This document shows positions 34,932 to 43,606 of a stretch of 64,000 nucleotides of DNA, in pieces. The translations under genes were made by a program, and so were the position numbers. Source of the stretch: Hyphomicrobiales bacterium (lineage in GTDB: Bacteria > Pseudomonadota > Alphaproteobacteria > Rhizobiales > JAJFHR01); NCBI GenBank assembly GCA_021775475.1, contig JAJFHS010000050.1, positions 1-64,000 of the forward strand, written 5' to 3'. The notes beneath the pieces are model-generated. The model made no database searches. It saw only the letters and a program-made list of their open reading frames with translations, and was not told the DNA's origin. Positions within the stretch are counted from its first letter, which is position 1. Every line of letters begins with the position of its first letter.

Positions 34932-35936
34932 CTAACGCCCGCTTATTGTCGGTGGTGCCCCCGGCGTTGTGGGGGGCGGCGGTGTGGTAAATCTTTGTCT
35001 GATGCCAAAAATCGTTTCTGCAATCCCAATCAGTGCAAGAGCTGCGTAGGCGTATTTGAACACAATGAAAACGGCGATATAGAACATGGCAAAAAACAGC
35101 GGGCGTATCGGCACATTAGGTACGGTGGCGTGAACCACCAGTAGACCCAGAAACATGAACGCCAGTGATAATGAGGCTGTACCGGCGAGCGCGATGGTAT
35201 GAATGACACCGGGAAGGAATGTCGCAACCAGCAAGCCGACCAGAACCAGTAGCGCCAGACGCGGATACTGCAAGGCACTCATCTCAAACGGCGGTCGAAT
35301 TTCACGTCCCGATGCTGCAATGATTTTCGATGCCAGCCACAGATTTGATGTGGCCATCACAAAAGTGTAACTGGCGAGAGTTACCGGCAGCAGGGCAATA
35401 AACATTGCAACCATTTGCGGAACCGCCTTTTCGCCGCCAAGCCTGGATTTAAGTTCGATGTTCTGATCAAGAAGGGCGCCAAAAAGAACCTCCATAGAAC
35501 TCTTCAGCTCCGGCGTCGACGGCAGCACAAACACGATGAAAATGACTGTTAAAAGCGTGGAAAAACCGGCAACCCATAAAATCAGTTGACCAAGAGGATA
35601 CCAGTCGCGCGCAGCGGAGTTTTGTGGAGATGTTTGTTCATCATCATCGCGCGCGCGCGACATTAATGCGTAATAGCACAGGACCACGGGAATAAAGCCA
35701 ACGCTGGCGAAATAGACCAGACCACCGGTAAGCCCGGCAATCGCAGATGCAATAACCACACCGATGGCAGCTCCCACAGCTGCAGAAACAGCCCCCCAAC
35801 CCAATCCGGTTATGAACAGGGGCAGGGGGGCTAAAAAATAGAGAAATATAGACAGGGATGTGCCAATTGATCCCGATAGATACAAAAGGCTTGACGCAAC
35901 GCCAGCCGCTATTCCTGTCAATAAATAAGAGTACAT
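34932..35936 (-). CDS. DUF2232 membrane protein
   Basis: A 334-residue polytopic membrane protein with eight to ten hydrophobic segments and a proline-rich C-terminus (TTPPPPTTPGAPPT). It corresponds to DUF2232, the protein regularly found between rpsR and rplI in Rhizobiales; a Firmicutes relative is YybS. Early glycine-rich helices (GLGWGAVSAAVGAAIGVV) resemble substrate-specific components of ECF-type or MreD-like proteins, but the function is unknown. It lies 66 bp after rpsR. Confidence 0.85.
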   Translation of the reverse strand: MYSYLLTGIAAGVASSLLYLSGSIGTSLSIFLYFLAPLPLFITGLGWGAVSAAVGAAIGVVIASAIAGLTGGLVYFASVGFIPVVLCYYALMSRARDDDEQTSPQNSAARDWYPLGQLILWVAGFSTLLTVIFIVFVLPSTPELKSSMEVLFGALLDQNIELKSRLGGEKAVPQMVAMFIALLPVTLASYTFVMATSNLWLASKIIAASGREIRPPFEMSALQYPRLALLVLVGLLVATFLPGVIHTIALAGTASLSLAFMFLGLLVVHATVPNVPIRPLFFAMFYIAVFIVFKYAYAALALIGIAETIFGIRQRFTTPPPPTTPGAPPTISGR

Positions 35937-36002
35937 TGTAATCGCTGTCCCGCTTACTAGCGGTTAGAGGCGGATAACCCGCCCCAACCATTTATTGTTC
36001 TG

Positions 36003-36248
36003 CTATTTCACCAGATAAGGCAGCAGGCCTAAAAATCTCGCCCGTTTGATTGCCCGGGCCAATTCACGCTGTTTTTTGGCAGAGACAGCAGTAATCCGGC
36101 TGGGAACAATTTTGCCGCGCTCGGAAATAAACCGTTGCAGCAAACGGGTGTCTTTATAGTCAATTTTGGGCGCACCGTCCCCGGAAAAGGGACAGGTCTT
36201 GCGGCGGCGGAAAAACGGCCGGCGTTCTGGTTTGCCTCCGGGTGCCAT
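36003..36248 (-). CDS. rpsR: 30S ribosomal protein S18
   Basis: An 81-residue basic protein of the small-subunit platform, binding 16S rRNA together with S6. The diagnostic block [20 protein letters not shown] is followed by PSRIT and [11 protein letters not shown]. Its ATG shares one base with the rpsF stop (TAATG), so translation is coupled and the S6:S18 pair is made in equal amounts. Confidence 0.97.
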   Translation of the reverse strand: MAPGGKPERRPFFRRRKTCPFSGDGAPKIDYKDTRLLQRFISERGKIVPSRITAVSAKKQRELARAIKRARFLGLLPYLVK

Positions 36249-36682
36249 TATTCAGCCTCCTTCTTTTCGGGTGTTTCATTTGCAACTGGTGCGCGTGCGG
36301 GGCGATCACCCTGCGGCGGACGATTGTCGCGCCGTGGGCGGCGGTCATCATCACGGGGGCCACGAGATTGCATCATCGCCGATGGGCCTTCTTCAAGCTC
36401 GTCCATTTTCAAAGTGAGAAAACGCAACACATCATCGCTCAAGCTCATCTGCCGCTCCATTTCAGCAACCGCTGCGTGCGGTGCATCAATGTTGAACAGG
36501 CTGAAATGCGCCTTGCGGTTCTTTTTGATGCGGTAGGTGAGTGTTCTCAAACCCCAATATTCGCTCTTGGCAAGCTTGCCACCACCTTCTTCAATTATCG
36601 TTTTAAATGTTGCTGTCATCGTCTCGACCTGCTGGGCAGATACATCCTGACGTGACAAAAACACATGCTCATATAATGGCAT
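36248..36682 (-). CDS. rpsF: 30S ribosomal protein S6
   Basis: A 144-residue S6 protein: [15 protein letters not shown], the [25 protein letters not shown] core, and a charged C-terminal tail rich in Arg, Asp and Pro beyond about residue 110. Many S6 proteins end in such disordered or glutamate-modified tails. First gene of the rpsF-rpsR-DUF2232-rplI operon, divergent from fabD. Confidence 0.96.
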   Translation of the reverse strand: MPLYEHVFLSRQDVSAQQVETMTATFKTIIEEGGGKLAKSEYWGLRTLTYRIKKNRKAHFSLFNIDAPHAAVAEMERQMSLSDDVLRFLTLKMDELEEGPSAMMQSRGPRDDDRRPRRDNRPPQGDRPARAPVANETPEKKEAE

Positions 36683-36711
36683 TGTTCATTAGCCTTTCTG
36701 GTCTCATTTAT

Positions 36712-36757
36712 GCACCGGCGCAAAGCCACTTTCGAGCCCGGACCGGATAACAGGTGC
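36712..36757 (-). promoter_or_regulatory. Candidate structured rpsF leader (S6:S18 autoregulation)
   Basis: In the 5' leader, 30 bp before the rpsF start, GCACC and GGTGC close a stem around CCGG-containing inner segments and a bulge with CCG. The known S6:S18-binding leader has a stem with a conserved CCG bulge, so this is a candidate for autoregulation. Assignment is by rough inspection only. Confidence 0.3.
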
Positions 36758-36927
36758 GGAAAGGCTCAAACGGACCAACAAAAGAGTGAAGACACGGGAA
36801 ATGAACAAGCTTGTCTTGTATCACCGCACAATCGAGCAAAAAAATGCATAAAAAGCGTGGTTTTCCGTTCAGCCTCCAACCGGAGCGGTTACGTAATCGC
36901 GTTTCATAAACACAAAATCACAAGCAT

Positions 36928-36947
36928 TGCAAGAATAGTTTCTTGCA
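36928..36947. promoter_or_regulatory. Perfect 8-bp inverted repeat in the rpsF-fabD promoter region
   Basis: TGCAAGAA (36928-36935) and TTCTTGCA (36940-36947) flank a 4-bp spacer, 72 bp upstream of fabD. This looks like an operator for a dimeric regulator. The rest of the 336-bp divergent interval (36683-37018) shows no gene. Confidence 0.4.
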
Positions 36948-37018
36948 TCCCTAATCTGTGACTGGTAGGCCCACGTGTCAACAGACATTTACCACACGAT
37001 ATAACCAGCGAGAAAACC

Positions 37019-37960
37019 ATGGAAACAGCTTTCACATTTCCCGGTCAGGGCAGCCAGAAAATTGGTATGGGCAAAGCTTTGGCAGATGCTTTTGCCAGTG
37101 CGCGCGAGGTCTTTGAAGAAGTTGACGATGCCCTCGAAACTCCCTTGTCGAATGTCATGTGGACTGGAGAGGAAGAGGAGCTGCGGCTAACCCATAATGC
37201 CCAACCAGCACTGCTGGCCACCAGCCTTGCGGTTATCCGGGTTCTGGAAAAAGATTTCCACATTAATCTTGAAGATAAAGTCGCCTACGTTGCCGGTCAT
37301 TCTTTGGGCGAATATTCGGCGCTGTGTGCCGCTGGAGTTTTCAGTCTCGGCGATGCTGTCCGATTGGTACGCACGCGTGGCTTAACCATGCAAAAAGCCG
37401 TTGGCGTCGGTGAAGGTGCCATGGCGGCGATATTGGGGCTGGAGATGGATATGGTGCGCGACATTGCGGATGCAGCGGCGCAAGGACAGGTCTGTCAGGT
37501 AGCCAATGACAATTCGCCGGGACAGATTGTTATTTCGGGGGCTGCTACAGCAATTGATCGAGCCGTTGATATTGCCAAGGAAAAAGGTGCCCGCATGGCG
37601 GTTCTGCTGCCCGTAAGCGCACCGTTTCATTGCGATATGATGCAACCTGCCGCAGTGGTGATGCAGGCCGAACTTGATCGCATTGACACATCGCCCGCCA
37701 CCATTCCTTTGGTGGCCAATGTTCTGGCGTCAGCAATTTCCCGACCCGCAGACATTAAATCGCGTCTGGTAGAACAGGTAACCGGCATGGTGCGGTGGCG
37801 GGAATCGGTTGTATTTATGGCCGATAATGGTATCAAAACATTCTATGAAATTGGCGCAGGCAAGGTGCTGACCGGTCTGGCACGGCGTATTGACCGCTCG
37901 TTGCAGGGAATACCTGTTGGTGAGCCGGAGCAGGTGGAAGCCCTGGCAAAAGCGCTTTGA
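37019..37960 (+). CDS. fabD: Malonyl-CoA:ACP transacylase
   Basis: A 313-residue enzyme that moves malonyl from CoA to acyl carrier protein, starting type II fatty acid synthesis in the cytoplasm. FPGQGSQ is near the N-terminus, the nucleophile Ser lies in AGHSLGEYSALCA, and the catalytic His in SAPFHCDMM. First gene of the fatty-acid cluster; fabG follows after 54 bp. Confidence 0.97.
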   Translation: METAFTFPGQGSQKIGMGKALADAFASAREVFEEVDDALETPLSNVMWTGEEEELRLTHNAQPALLATSLAVIRVLEKDFHINLEDKVAYVAGHSLGEYSALCAAGVFSLGDAVRLVRTRGLTMQKAVGVGEGAMAAILGLEMDMVRDIADAAAQGQVCQVANDNSPGQIVISGAATAIDRAVDIAKEKGARMAVLLPVSAPFHCDMMQPAAVVMQAELDRIDTSPATIPLVANVLASAISRPADIKSRLVEQVTGMVRWRESVVFMADNGIKTFYEIGAGKVLTGLARRIDRSLQGIPVGEPEQVEALAKAL

Positions 37961-38014
37961 TCACGAGCGATGTTTCGTTGGCAGTTGTTAAAACACATAT
38001 AAAGGCAGTTATAG

Positions 38015-38752
38015 ATGTTTGATTTAACGGGTAAAACAGCATTGGTAACCGGAGCTACCGGAGGCATTGGCGGTGCCATCGCCCGCAGCTTTCATGAAGC
38101 TGGAGCAACTGTGGTTTTGTCTGGCACTCGGGCAGAAGCTTTGGATCAGCTAAATCAGGAGCTGGGGGAAAATTCCCATGCGATTGCGTGCAATCTTGGT
38201 GACGCACAAGCTGTTGCAGCTTTGCCGGGCCAGGTCGAGGAACTTACCGGACAGCTGGATATCCTGATTAACAATGCCGGTATTACCCGCGATGGTCTTT
38301 TGATGCGCATGAAAGATGAAGACTGGGATCTGGTAATGGACATAAATCTGAAAGCAGCCTTTCAATTGTCACGCGCCGCTATCAAAGGCATGATGCGCCG
38401 CCGCCACGGTCGCATTATTTCCATAACGTCGGTTGTTGGTGTTACCGGAAATCCGGGGCAGGCCAACTATGCTGCATCAAAAGCCGGTATGATCGGGTTT
38501 TCCAAAGCGCTTGCCCGTGAAGTTGCCAGCCGCAATATCACCGTTAACTGCATCGCGCCCGGGTTTATTGAAACGGCGATGACCGATGCCTTGAATGACA
38601 AACAGAAACAGGCGATTTTAACATCAATCCCCGCCGGCAGGTTGGGAACGGCAGGTGAAGTGGCATCTGCCGCCGTATATCTATCAAGTGAAGAAGCTGC
38701 CTATATGACCGGCCAGACCCTGCATGTGAACGGCGGAATGGCAATGATTTAG
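38015..38752 (+). CDS. fabG: 3-oxoacyl-ACP reductase
   Basis: A 245-residue short-chain dehydrogenase that reduces 3-oxoacyl-ACP with NADPH. TGATGGIGGAIA binds the cofactor, NNAG is present, and the catalytic set is S in ITSVVGVTG, then YAASKAG. The C-terminal GGMAMI end is typical of FabG. It sits between fabD and acpP, the standard order. Confidence 0.97.
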   Translation: MFDLTGKTALVTGATGGIGGAIARSFHEAGATVVLSGTRAEALDQLNQELGENSHAIACNLGDAQAVAALPGQVEELTGQLDILINNAGITRDGLLMRMKDEDWDLVMDINLKAAFQLSRAAIKGMMRRRHGRIISITSVVGVTGNPGQANYAASKAGMIGFSKALAREVASRNITVNCIAPGFIETAMTDALNDKQKQAILTSIPAGRLGTAGEVASAAVYLSSEEAAYMTGQTLHVNGGMAMI

Positions 38753-38892
38753 GGTCTGTCGATTGAAAGTTTTTCAAATGATCGCGGCACGAACTGGTCA
38801 AGGTTGAAAAAGTATGTTAGGAAGCGCGCCATTGATCAAAAGTCAGTCAATAGCTGGCCTTTGGTGACGAATAATTTTATCAATTGACAGCC

Positions 38893-38915
38893 ATGCTTTA
38901 TAATAGATAAAGCAT
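38893..38915. promoter_or_regulatory. Perfect 9-bp inverted repeat in the acpP promoter
   Basis: ATGCTTTAT (38893-38901) and ATAAAGCAT (38907-38915) flank a 5-bp spacer. A TTGACA lies just before (38884-38889) and another just after (38921-38926), so the palindrome falls within the acpP promoter region. There is no T-run to make it a terminator. It is likely an operator. The 244-bp fabG-acpP gap holds no gene. Confidence 0.5.
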
Positions 38916-38996
38916 CCGGGTTGACAAATATCAGGGCTGTAGGGGCCTAACGAAGAATCAACAGCTATAAATTTAAGCATAATTGAGGAATACAGA

Positions 38997-39233
38997 ATGA
39001 GTGACGTTGCTGAACGGGTTAAGAAAATTGTGGTTGAACACCTCGGTGTAGACGCTGATAAAGTGGCTGAAAATGCTAGCTTTATCGACGATTTAGGGGC
39101 GGACAGTCTAGATACTGTAGAACTCGTCATGGCTTTTGAAGAAGAGTTTGGCTGTGAAATTCCTGATGATGCCGCTGAAACAATTCTCACAGTTGGCGAT
39201 GCTGTAAAGTTCATTTCTGAAAACGCATCATAG
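38997..39233 (+). CDS. acpP: Acyl carrier protein
   Basis: A 78-residue acidic carrier of growing acyl chains. The phosphopantetheine attachment Ser is in [23 protein letters not shown] precedes the ATG. A separate promoter region upstream fits its much higher abundance compared with the enzymes around it. Confidence 0.98.
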   Translation: MSDVAERVKKIVVEHLGVDADKVAENASFIDDLGADSLDTVELVMAFEEEFGCEIPDDAAETILTVGDAVKFISENAS

Positions 39234-39265
39234 TTCTGGTTCTAATTCTCTTAATCCTGACGGTG

Positions 39266-39283
39266 CAGGTTGCCTACAACCTG
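39266..39283 (+). terminator. Intercistronic hairpin between acpP and fabF
   Basis: A perfect 7-bp stem CAGGTTG/CAACCTG with loop CCTA, 33 bp after the acpP stop and without a T-run. It may partially terminate or protect the short acpP message, separating its level from fabF. Confidence 0.5.
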
Positions 39284-39341
39284 ACACCAGTTAAGGCGCA
39301 GGAACCAGTGGCGGGCAGGTTGTGAGATTTGAGGTGTTTGC

Positions 39342-40610
39342 ATGAGGCGAGTGGTTATCACAGGAATGGGCATGGTCACACCGCTGGCCAGCGGTGTGGA
39401 CGCATCCTGGCAGCGCTTGATTGCAGCCAAATCCGGCATTGGCCGAATTGAGAATTTTGATGTCTCTGATATCAAATGCCAGATAGCCGGGCAGATACCA
39501 CTTGGTGACGGCTTAGATGGCAGTTTTAATCCTGATGAGGTTTTTCCGGCAAAAGACCAGCGCCGGGTTGATGACTTCATCACCTATGCCGTAGCCGCCG
39601 CTGCCGAAGCAGTTGAAAATTCTGGCTGGCATCCAAGCGAATATGAAGATTTGACAAGAACCGGTGTCATGGTTGGCTCCGGCATTGGTGGTCTGCAGGG
39701 GATAGAAGCAGCAGCCCTGGATTTGGAAGAAAGAGGCCCGCGCCGCGTCAGCCCGTTTTTTATTCCCGGTCGCCTGATTAATCTGGCATCGGGCTACATC
39801 TCAATCAAATATGGCTTTAAAGGCCCCAATCATGCTGTTGTTACCGCGTGTTCAACCGGAGCACACGCCATTGGCGATGCAGCCCGCCTGATTGCTTTTG
39901 ACGATGCTGACGTGATGTTGGCCGGTGGTACAGAAAGCCCTGTCTGCCGTCTGGCATTGGCGGGATTTGTTGCCTGCCGTGCACTTTCTACCGGCTTCAA
40001 TGATGATCCAACCAAAGGTTCACGACCTTATGACCGTGATCGCGACGGATTTGTCATGGGCGAAGGTGCCGGTGTTGTCGTTCTGGAAGAACTTGAACAT
40101 GCGCGTAAACGTGGCGCAACAATCCATGCGGAAGTTGTCGGCTACGGCATGTCAGGTGATGCCCATCATATCACCGCGCCAGCGTCCGATGGCGATGGCG
40201 CTTATCGTTCCATGGCAGCAGCCGTCAAGCGCGCGGGAATTGAGCCCGGTGATATTGATTATATTAATGCTCACGGCACCTCAACGCCCTTAGGTGATGA
40301 AATAGAGCTTGGCGCTGTAACCCGGCTTTTCGGCAATGACGCATCGGGTCTGTCAATGTCTTCGACTAAATCCGCCACCGGGCACCTTTTGGGTGCTGCC
40401 GGGGCTGTTGAAGCCATATTTTCGACACTTGCCATTACTAACAATATAGCACCGCCGACGTTGAACCTTGATAATCCATCAATTGATACTCAGATTGATC
40501 TGGTTCCTCATAAGGCCCGGGAACGCGAAATCGATGTCGTATTGACAAATTCTTTCGGATTTGGTGGAACCAATGCATCTTTGGTTTTGCAGCGTTTTAC
40601 GGACACATAA
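39342..40610 (+). CDS. fabF: 3-oxoacyl-ACP synthase II
   Basis: A 422-residue condensing enzyme that extends acyl-ACP with malonyl-ACP. The Cys-His-His triad is visible: TACSTGAHA, HGTSTPLGD and ATGHLLGAAGAVE. N-terminal RRVVITGMGMVTPL is typical of FabF. It lies 108 bp after acpP and before mltG, as in other alphaproteobacteria. Confidence 0.97.
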   Translation: MRRVVITGMGMVTPLASGVDASWQRLIAAKSGIGRIENFDVSDIKCQIAGQIPLGDGLDGSFNPDEVFPAKDQRRVDDFITYAVAAAAEAVENSGWHPSEYEDLTRTGVMVGSGIGGLQGIEAAALDLEERGPRRVSPFFIPGRLINLASGYISIKYGFKGPNHAVVTACSTGAHAIGDAARLIAFDDADVMLAGGTESPVCRLALAGFVACRALSTGFNDDPTKGSRPYDRDRDGFVMGEGAGVVVLEELEHARKRGATIHAEVVGYGMSGDAHHITAPASDGDGAYRSMAAAVKRAGIEPGDIDYINAHGTSTPLGDEIELGAVTRLFGNDASGLSMSSTKSATGHLLGAAGAVEAIFSTLAITNNIAPPTLNLDNPSIDTQIDLVPHKAREREIDVVLTNSFGFGGTNASLVLQRFTDT

Positions 40611-40721
40611 AGCGCTTTGTGGCAAAATATGCGAATTGGTAAGTAGCCTGTATGACATTTCCCCATCCATATATCCCCAATAACTTAGTCGCGTCAGTTT
40701 TCAAAAGCGGGGATTTGAGCC

Positions 40722-41807
40722 ATTAAACGTAAATCCAAATCCAGGCGAAGCAATCGTCTTGCGACCATTTTGTGGGGGCTTTTGGTCTCCATCGTCTTCA
40801 TAGGCGCGCTTGTGATCGGTTTTATGTATTACCTCAAAACAACTTTTGAAGGTCCAGGCCCCCTTGCTGCTGACATAATTTTTACGGTTGAAAAGGGCGA
40901 CAGCGTAACCGTAATTGCGCAAAATCTTATGGATAAAGGGTATATTTCGGATGCACGCGTATTTATCTTAGGATTTTACCTCAACAAAGAAACAGGCACT
41001 CTAAAAGCCGGAGAATATCCTTTGAATGCCAATGTAAGTATGGAGGAGATTATTCGCATTTTCAGAGGCGGGAAATCTGTCGCATACAAGGTTACCCTGC
41101 CTGAAGGTTTGACCAGTCAGCAGATTGTTGATCGCCTGAACCAGGACACTATTTTGACAGGGGCAATTGAAGAAACCCCCAAAGAAGGCTCTTTATTGCC
41201 GGAAACCTACACCTTCCAGCGCGGCACTTCGCGGCAGGAACTGCTTGATCGCATGGCAAAAGCACAAAGTAAGGTTTTGGAAAAAGCCTGGGAAGAACGC
41301 GTCGATGGCCTGCCGTATAATTCGCCTGAGGACGCCATTATTCTGGCCTCCATCGTTGAAAAGGAGACCGGACAATCCGGTGAGCGCAGGCGTGTTGCCG
41401 CGGTCTTTATCAATCGGTTGAATAAATCGATGCGCCTGCAGTCTGACCCGACCATAATCTATGGCATTGTTGGACCAAAAGGCGCATTGGGTCGCCCCAT
41501 TAAACAAAGCGAAATTGACAAACCCACACCTTATAACACCTACCAGATTGACGGCCTGCCGCCCACACCGATTACAAATCCGGGCGCCGCTGCGATTAAA
41601 GCTGTGCTCCATCCAGTGCGATCTGATGAGTTGTATTTTGTCGCCGACGGCACCGGTGGTCATTTGTTTTCCAAGACTTTGAAAGAGCACAATCAAAATG
41701 TTGCCAAATACCGCGCCTGGCAAAAGCAGCAAAAAAGTCAGTCTGGTGTGCCCGCCGCCCCGAAAATACCCCCAGTGACCAAGAGCGCAACTGTACCGGC
41801 GCAATAA
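40722..41807 (+). CDS. mltG: Endolytic transglycosylase MltG (YceG), apparent ATT start
   Basis: A membrane-anchored lytic transglycosylase that cleaves nascent glycan and sets strand length. A membrane helix (LWGLLVSIVFIGALVIGF) is followed by a LysM-like region and the YceG catalytic core: ASIVEKETGQSGERRRVAAVFINRL with the catalytic Glu, then LQSDPTIIYG and PYNTYQIDGLPPTPITNPG. No ATG or GTG precedes the helix in frame. TTG at 40770 would leave the helix without a charged N-terminus or ribosome site. ATT at 40722 has GGGGA eight bp upstream and restores a Lys/Arg-rich N-terminus (361 residues). Confidence 0.85.
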   Translation: MKRKSKSRRSNRLATILWGLLVSIVFIGALVIGFMYYLKTTFEGPGPLAADIIFTVEKGDSVTVIAQNLMDKGYISDARVFILGFYLNKETGTLKAGEYPLNANVSMEEIIRIFRGGKSVAYKVTLPEGLTSQQIVDRLNQDTILTGAIEETPKEGSLLPETYTFQRGTSRQELLDRMAKAQSKVLEKAWEERVDGLPYNSPEDAIILASIVEKETGQSGERRRVAAVFINRLNKSMRLQSDPTIIYGIVGPKGALGRPIKQSEIDKPTPYNTYQIDGLPPTPITNPGAAAIKAVLHPVRSDELYFVADGTGGHLFSKTLKEHNQNVAKYRAWQKQQKSQSGVPAAPKIPPVTKSATVPAQ

Positions 41808-41852
41808 ACTTGGTTATTGTTAGCCAGTGTTACTCTTAAACTCCAGGTGCCT

Positions 41853-42740
41853 ATGGCCTTAATCAGCATGACCGGATTTGCCCGCAGTGATGGCATTCAT
41901 TCAAATGTTCGCTGGCATTGGGAGCTGAGATGTGTCAACGGCAAATCGATGGATATTCGATGTCGATTACCTCATGGCTATGAACGTCTTGAACCTGATT
42001 TAAGAAAATTACTGGCAAAATTTGTGTCACGCGGAAGTGTTCAGGCGTCCTTGAACCTGAAGCAGGAAGATGCCGCCGGTGAGTTGACCGTCAACGAGGC
42101 TGCACTCGAAGCCGTTGTGCTGGCTGCCGGGCGATTGGTGGAGACAGCAGGGGCAACGGCACCCACAGCCGATGGCTTACTGGCTTTAAGGGGAATACTG
42201 GAACAATCAGCCCCGGTGGAGGACGATGGAATCATCAAGGCGCGCAACACCGAAATTTTAAACAGCCTTGAAACCGCACTCCACGACCTCGCAGCCATGC
42301 GCCAACGCGAAGGCGAGCAACTTTGCCATATCCTCAATGCGCAAGTCAGCGACATTGAGAAATTGATGGTTCAGGTTCGTCGGGAAGTAGCAAAAACCGG
42401 TGATCTTATGCGGACGCGTGTGCACCGCCAGATAGCGCAGGTAATTGAGGCGGCACCATCTCTGGATGAAGACAGGCTTTATCAGGAAGCCGTAATTCTG
42501 GCCGCAAAAGCTGATATTACCGAAGAACTTGACCGCCTTGATGCTCATATACTGGCCGCCAGAGATTACCTGAATGCCGACGGGCCGATGGGACGAAAGC
42601 TAGAGTTTCTGGTGCAGGAGTTTAACCGGGAAACCAACACATTGTGCTCAAAATCGCCCACCAAAGAGATAACCGAACTGGGATTGGCCATGAAAGCTGC
42701 AATAGATCAGATACGCGAACAGGTGATGAATATTGAGTGA
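41853..42740 (+). CDS. YicC family endoribonuclease
   Basis: A 295-residue YicC/YloC protein. The start is taken at MALISMTGFARSDG (41853), where the family begins; an in-frame start at 41817 adds an atypical extension. The N-terminal domain continues WHWELRCVNGKSMDIRCRLPHGYE, and the C-terminal DUF1732 block reads MGRKLEFLVQEFNRETNTLCSKS. Family members in E. coli and Bacillus are endoribonucleases. It overlaps the gmk start by 8 bp. Confidence 0.92.
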   Translation: MALISMTGFARSDGIHSNVRWHWELRCVNGKSMDIRCRLPHGYERLEPDLRKLLAKFVSRGSVQASLNLKQEDAAGELTVNEAALEAVVLAAGRLVETAGATAPTADGLLALRGILEQSAPVEDDGIIKARNTEILNSLETALHDLAAMRQREGEQLCHILNAQVSDIEKLMVQVRREVAKTGDLMRTRVHRQIAQVIEAAPSLDEDRLYQEAVILAAKADITEELDRLDAHILAARDYLNADGPMGRKLEFLVQEFNRETNTLCSKSPTKEITELGLAMKAAIDQIREQVMNIE

Positions 42741-43383
42741 TAGGGCTAAATTCGCCGGTATAGATCGGCGCGGAATGATGATTGTTTTGTCGTCGCCCTC
42801 AGGTGCGGGCAAAACCACGCTGTCCAAACGTCTGCTGGCATCTGACGACAACATAACCATGTCGGTGTCGGTTACCACACGCACGCCAAGATCCGGCGAA
42901 GTTGACGGCAAGGACTATATATTTGTCACCCAGGACAAGTTCTTGTCTATGCGTGATCACGATGAACTGCTCGAATCAGCCGAAGTGTTTGGTAATTTTT
43001 ACGGAACCCCGGCAGCTCCGGTGGAAGCCATATTGTCGCGCGGCGGTGATGTCCTGTTTGATATAGACTGGCAGGGAACACAGCAGTTGATGGCAAAAAT
43101 GCTCGGCGATGTGGTGCGCGTATTCATTCTGCCACCAAGTGCTCAAGCCCTGGGTGAGCGGTTAAAAACGCGTGCTCAGGACAGCGCCGAAGTGGTGGCG
43201 CAGCGCATGCAAAAAGCGGCAGCAGAAATCAGTCACTGGGCCGAATATGATTATGTTCTGGTCAATGATGATCTGGAAAAGTGCGAAAAATCCCTAACCG
43301 CCATAGTCCAGGCCGAACGCCTGACCCGGCCGCGCCAAAGCGGATTGACCGCTTTTGTACGTGACCTGCAAGCCGGGCTTTAG
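42733..43383 (+). CDS. gmk: Guanylate kinase
   Basis: A 216-residue enzyme phosphorylating GMP to GDP. The P-loop is SSPSGAGKTT, and GMP-binding TTRTPRSGEVDGKDY and YGTPAAPVE are present. The TTG start lies within the yicC 3' end (8-bp overlap), suggesting translational coupling. It ends 14 bp before a very large palindrome. Confidence 0.95.
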   Translation: MSDRAKFAGIDRRGMMIVLSSPSGAGKTTLSKRLLASDDNITMSVSVTTRTPRSGEVDGKDYIFVTQDKFLSMRDHDELLESAEVFGNFYGTPAAPVEAILSRGGDVLFDIDWQGTQQLMAKMLGDVVRVFILPPSAQALGERLKTRAQDSAEVVAQRMQKAAAEISHWAEYDYVLVNDDLEKCEKSLTAIVQAERLTRPRQSGLTAFVRDLQAGL

Positions 43384-43396
43384 GTATAGCTACCGG

Positions 43397-43604
43397 TTTT
43401 TAGAGGCGCAGTTTTTAGGGGCGCTCAAGCAGCGGCGCGCAGCCTGCACTCGCCTTGCTCGTTAGTCCAACGCTGCGCTCGTCCGGGTGCCACAATGAAA
43501 AATTGTCTGTGGTTCACCGGGACGAGCGCAGCGTTGGACTAAGGCCCAAGGGGCCTGCAGGCTGCGCGCCGCTTGAGCGCCTCTAAAAATAAGCGCCTCC
43601 AAAA
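43397..43604. repeat. Large nested palindrome between gmk and adh
   Basis: Two arms of about 73 bp (43415-43487 and 43516-43588) are near-perfect inverted copies, interrupted by short non-pairing stretches. They are flanked by a second short pair (TTTTTAGAGGCGC at the left, its inverse at 43591-43604). The loop itself holds a smaller hairpin (CCACAATGAAAAATTGTCTGTGG). It fills nearly all of the space between two convergent genes. It may be a MITE-like or REP-derived element that also serves as a two-way terminator. Confidence 0.85.
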
Positions 43605-43606
43605 CC

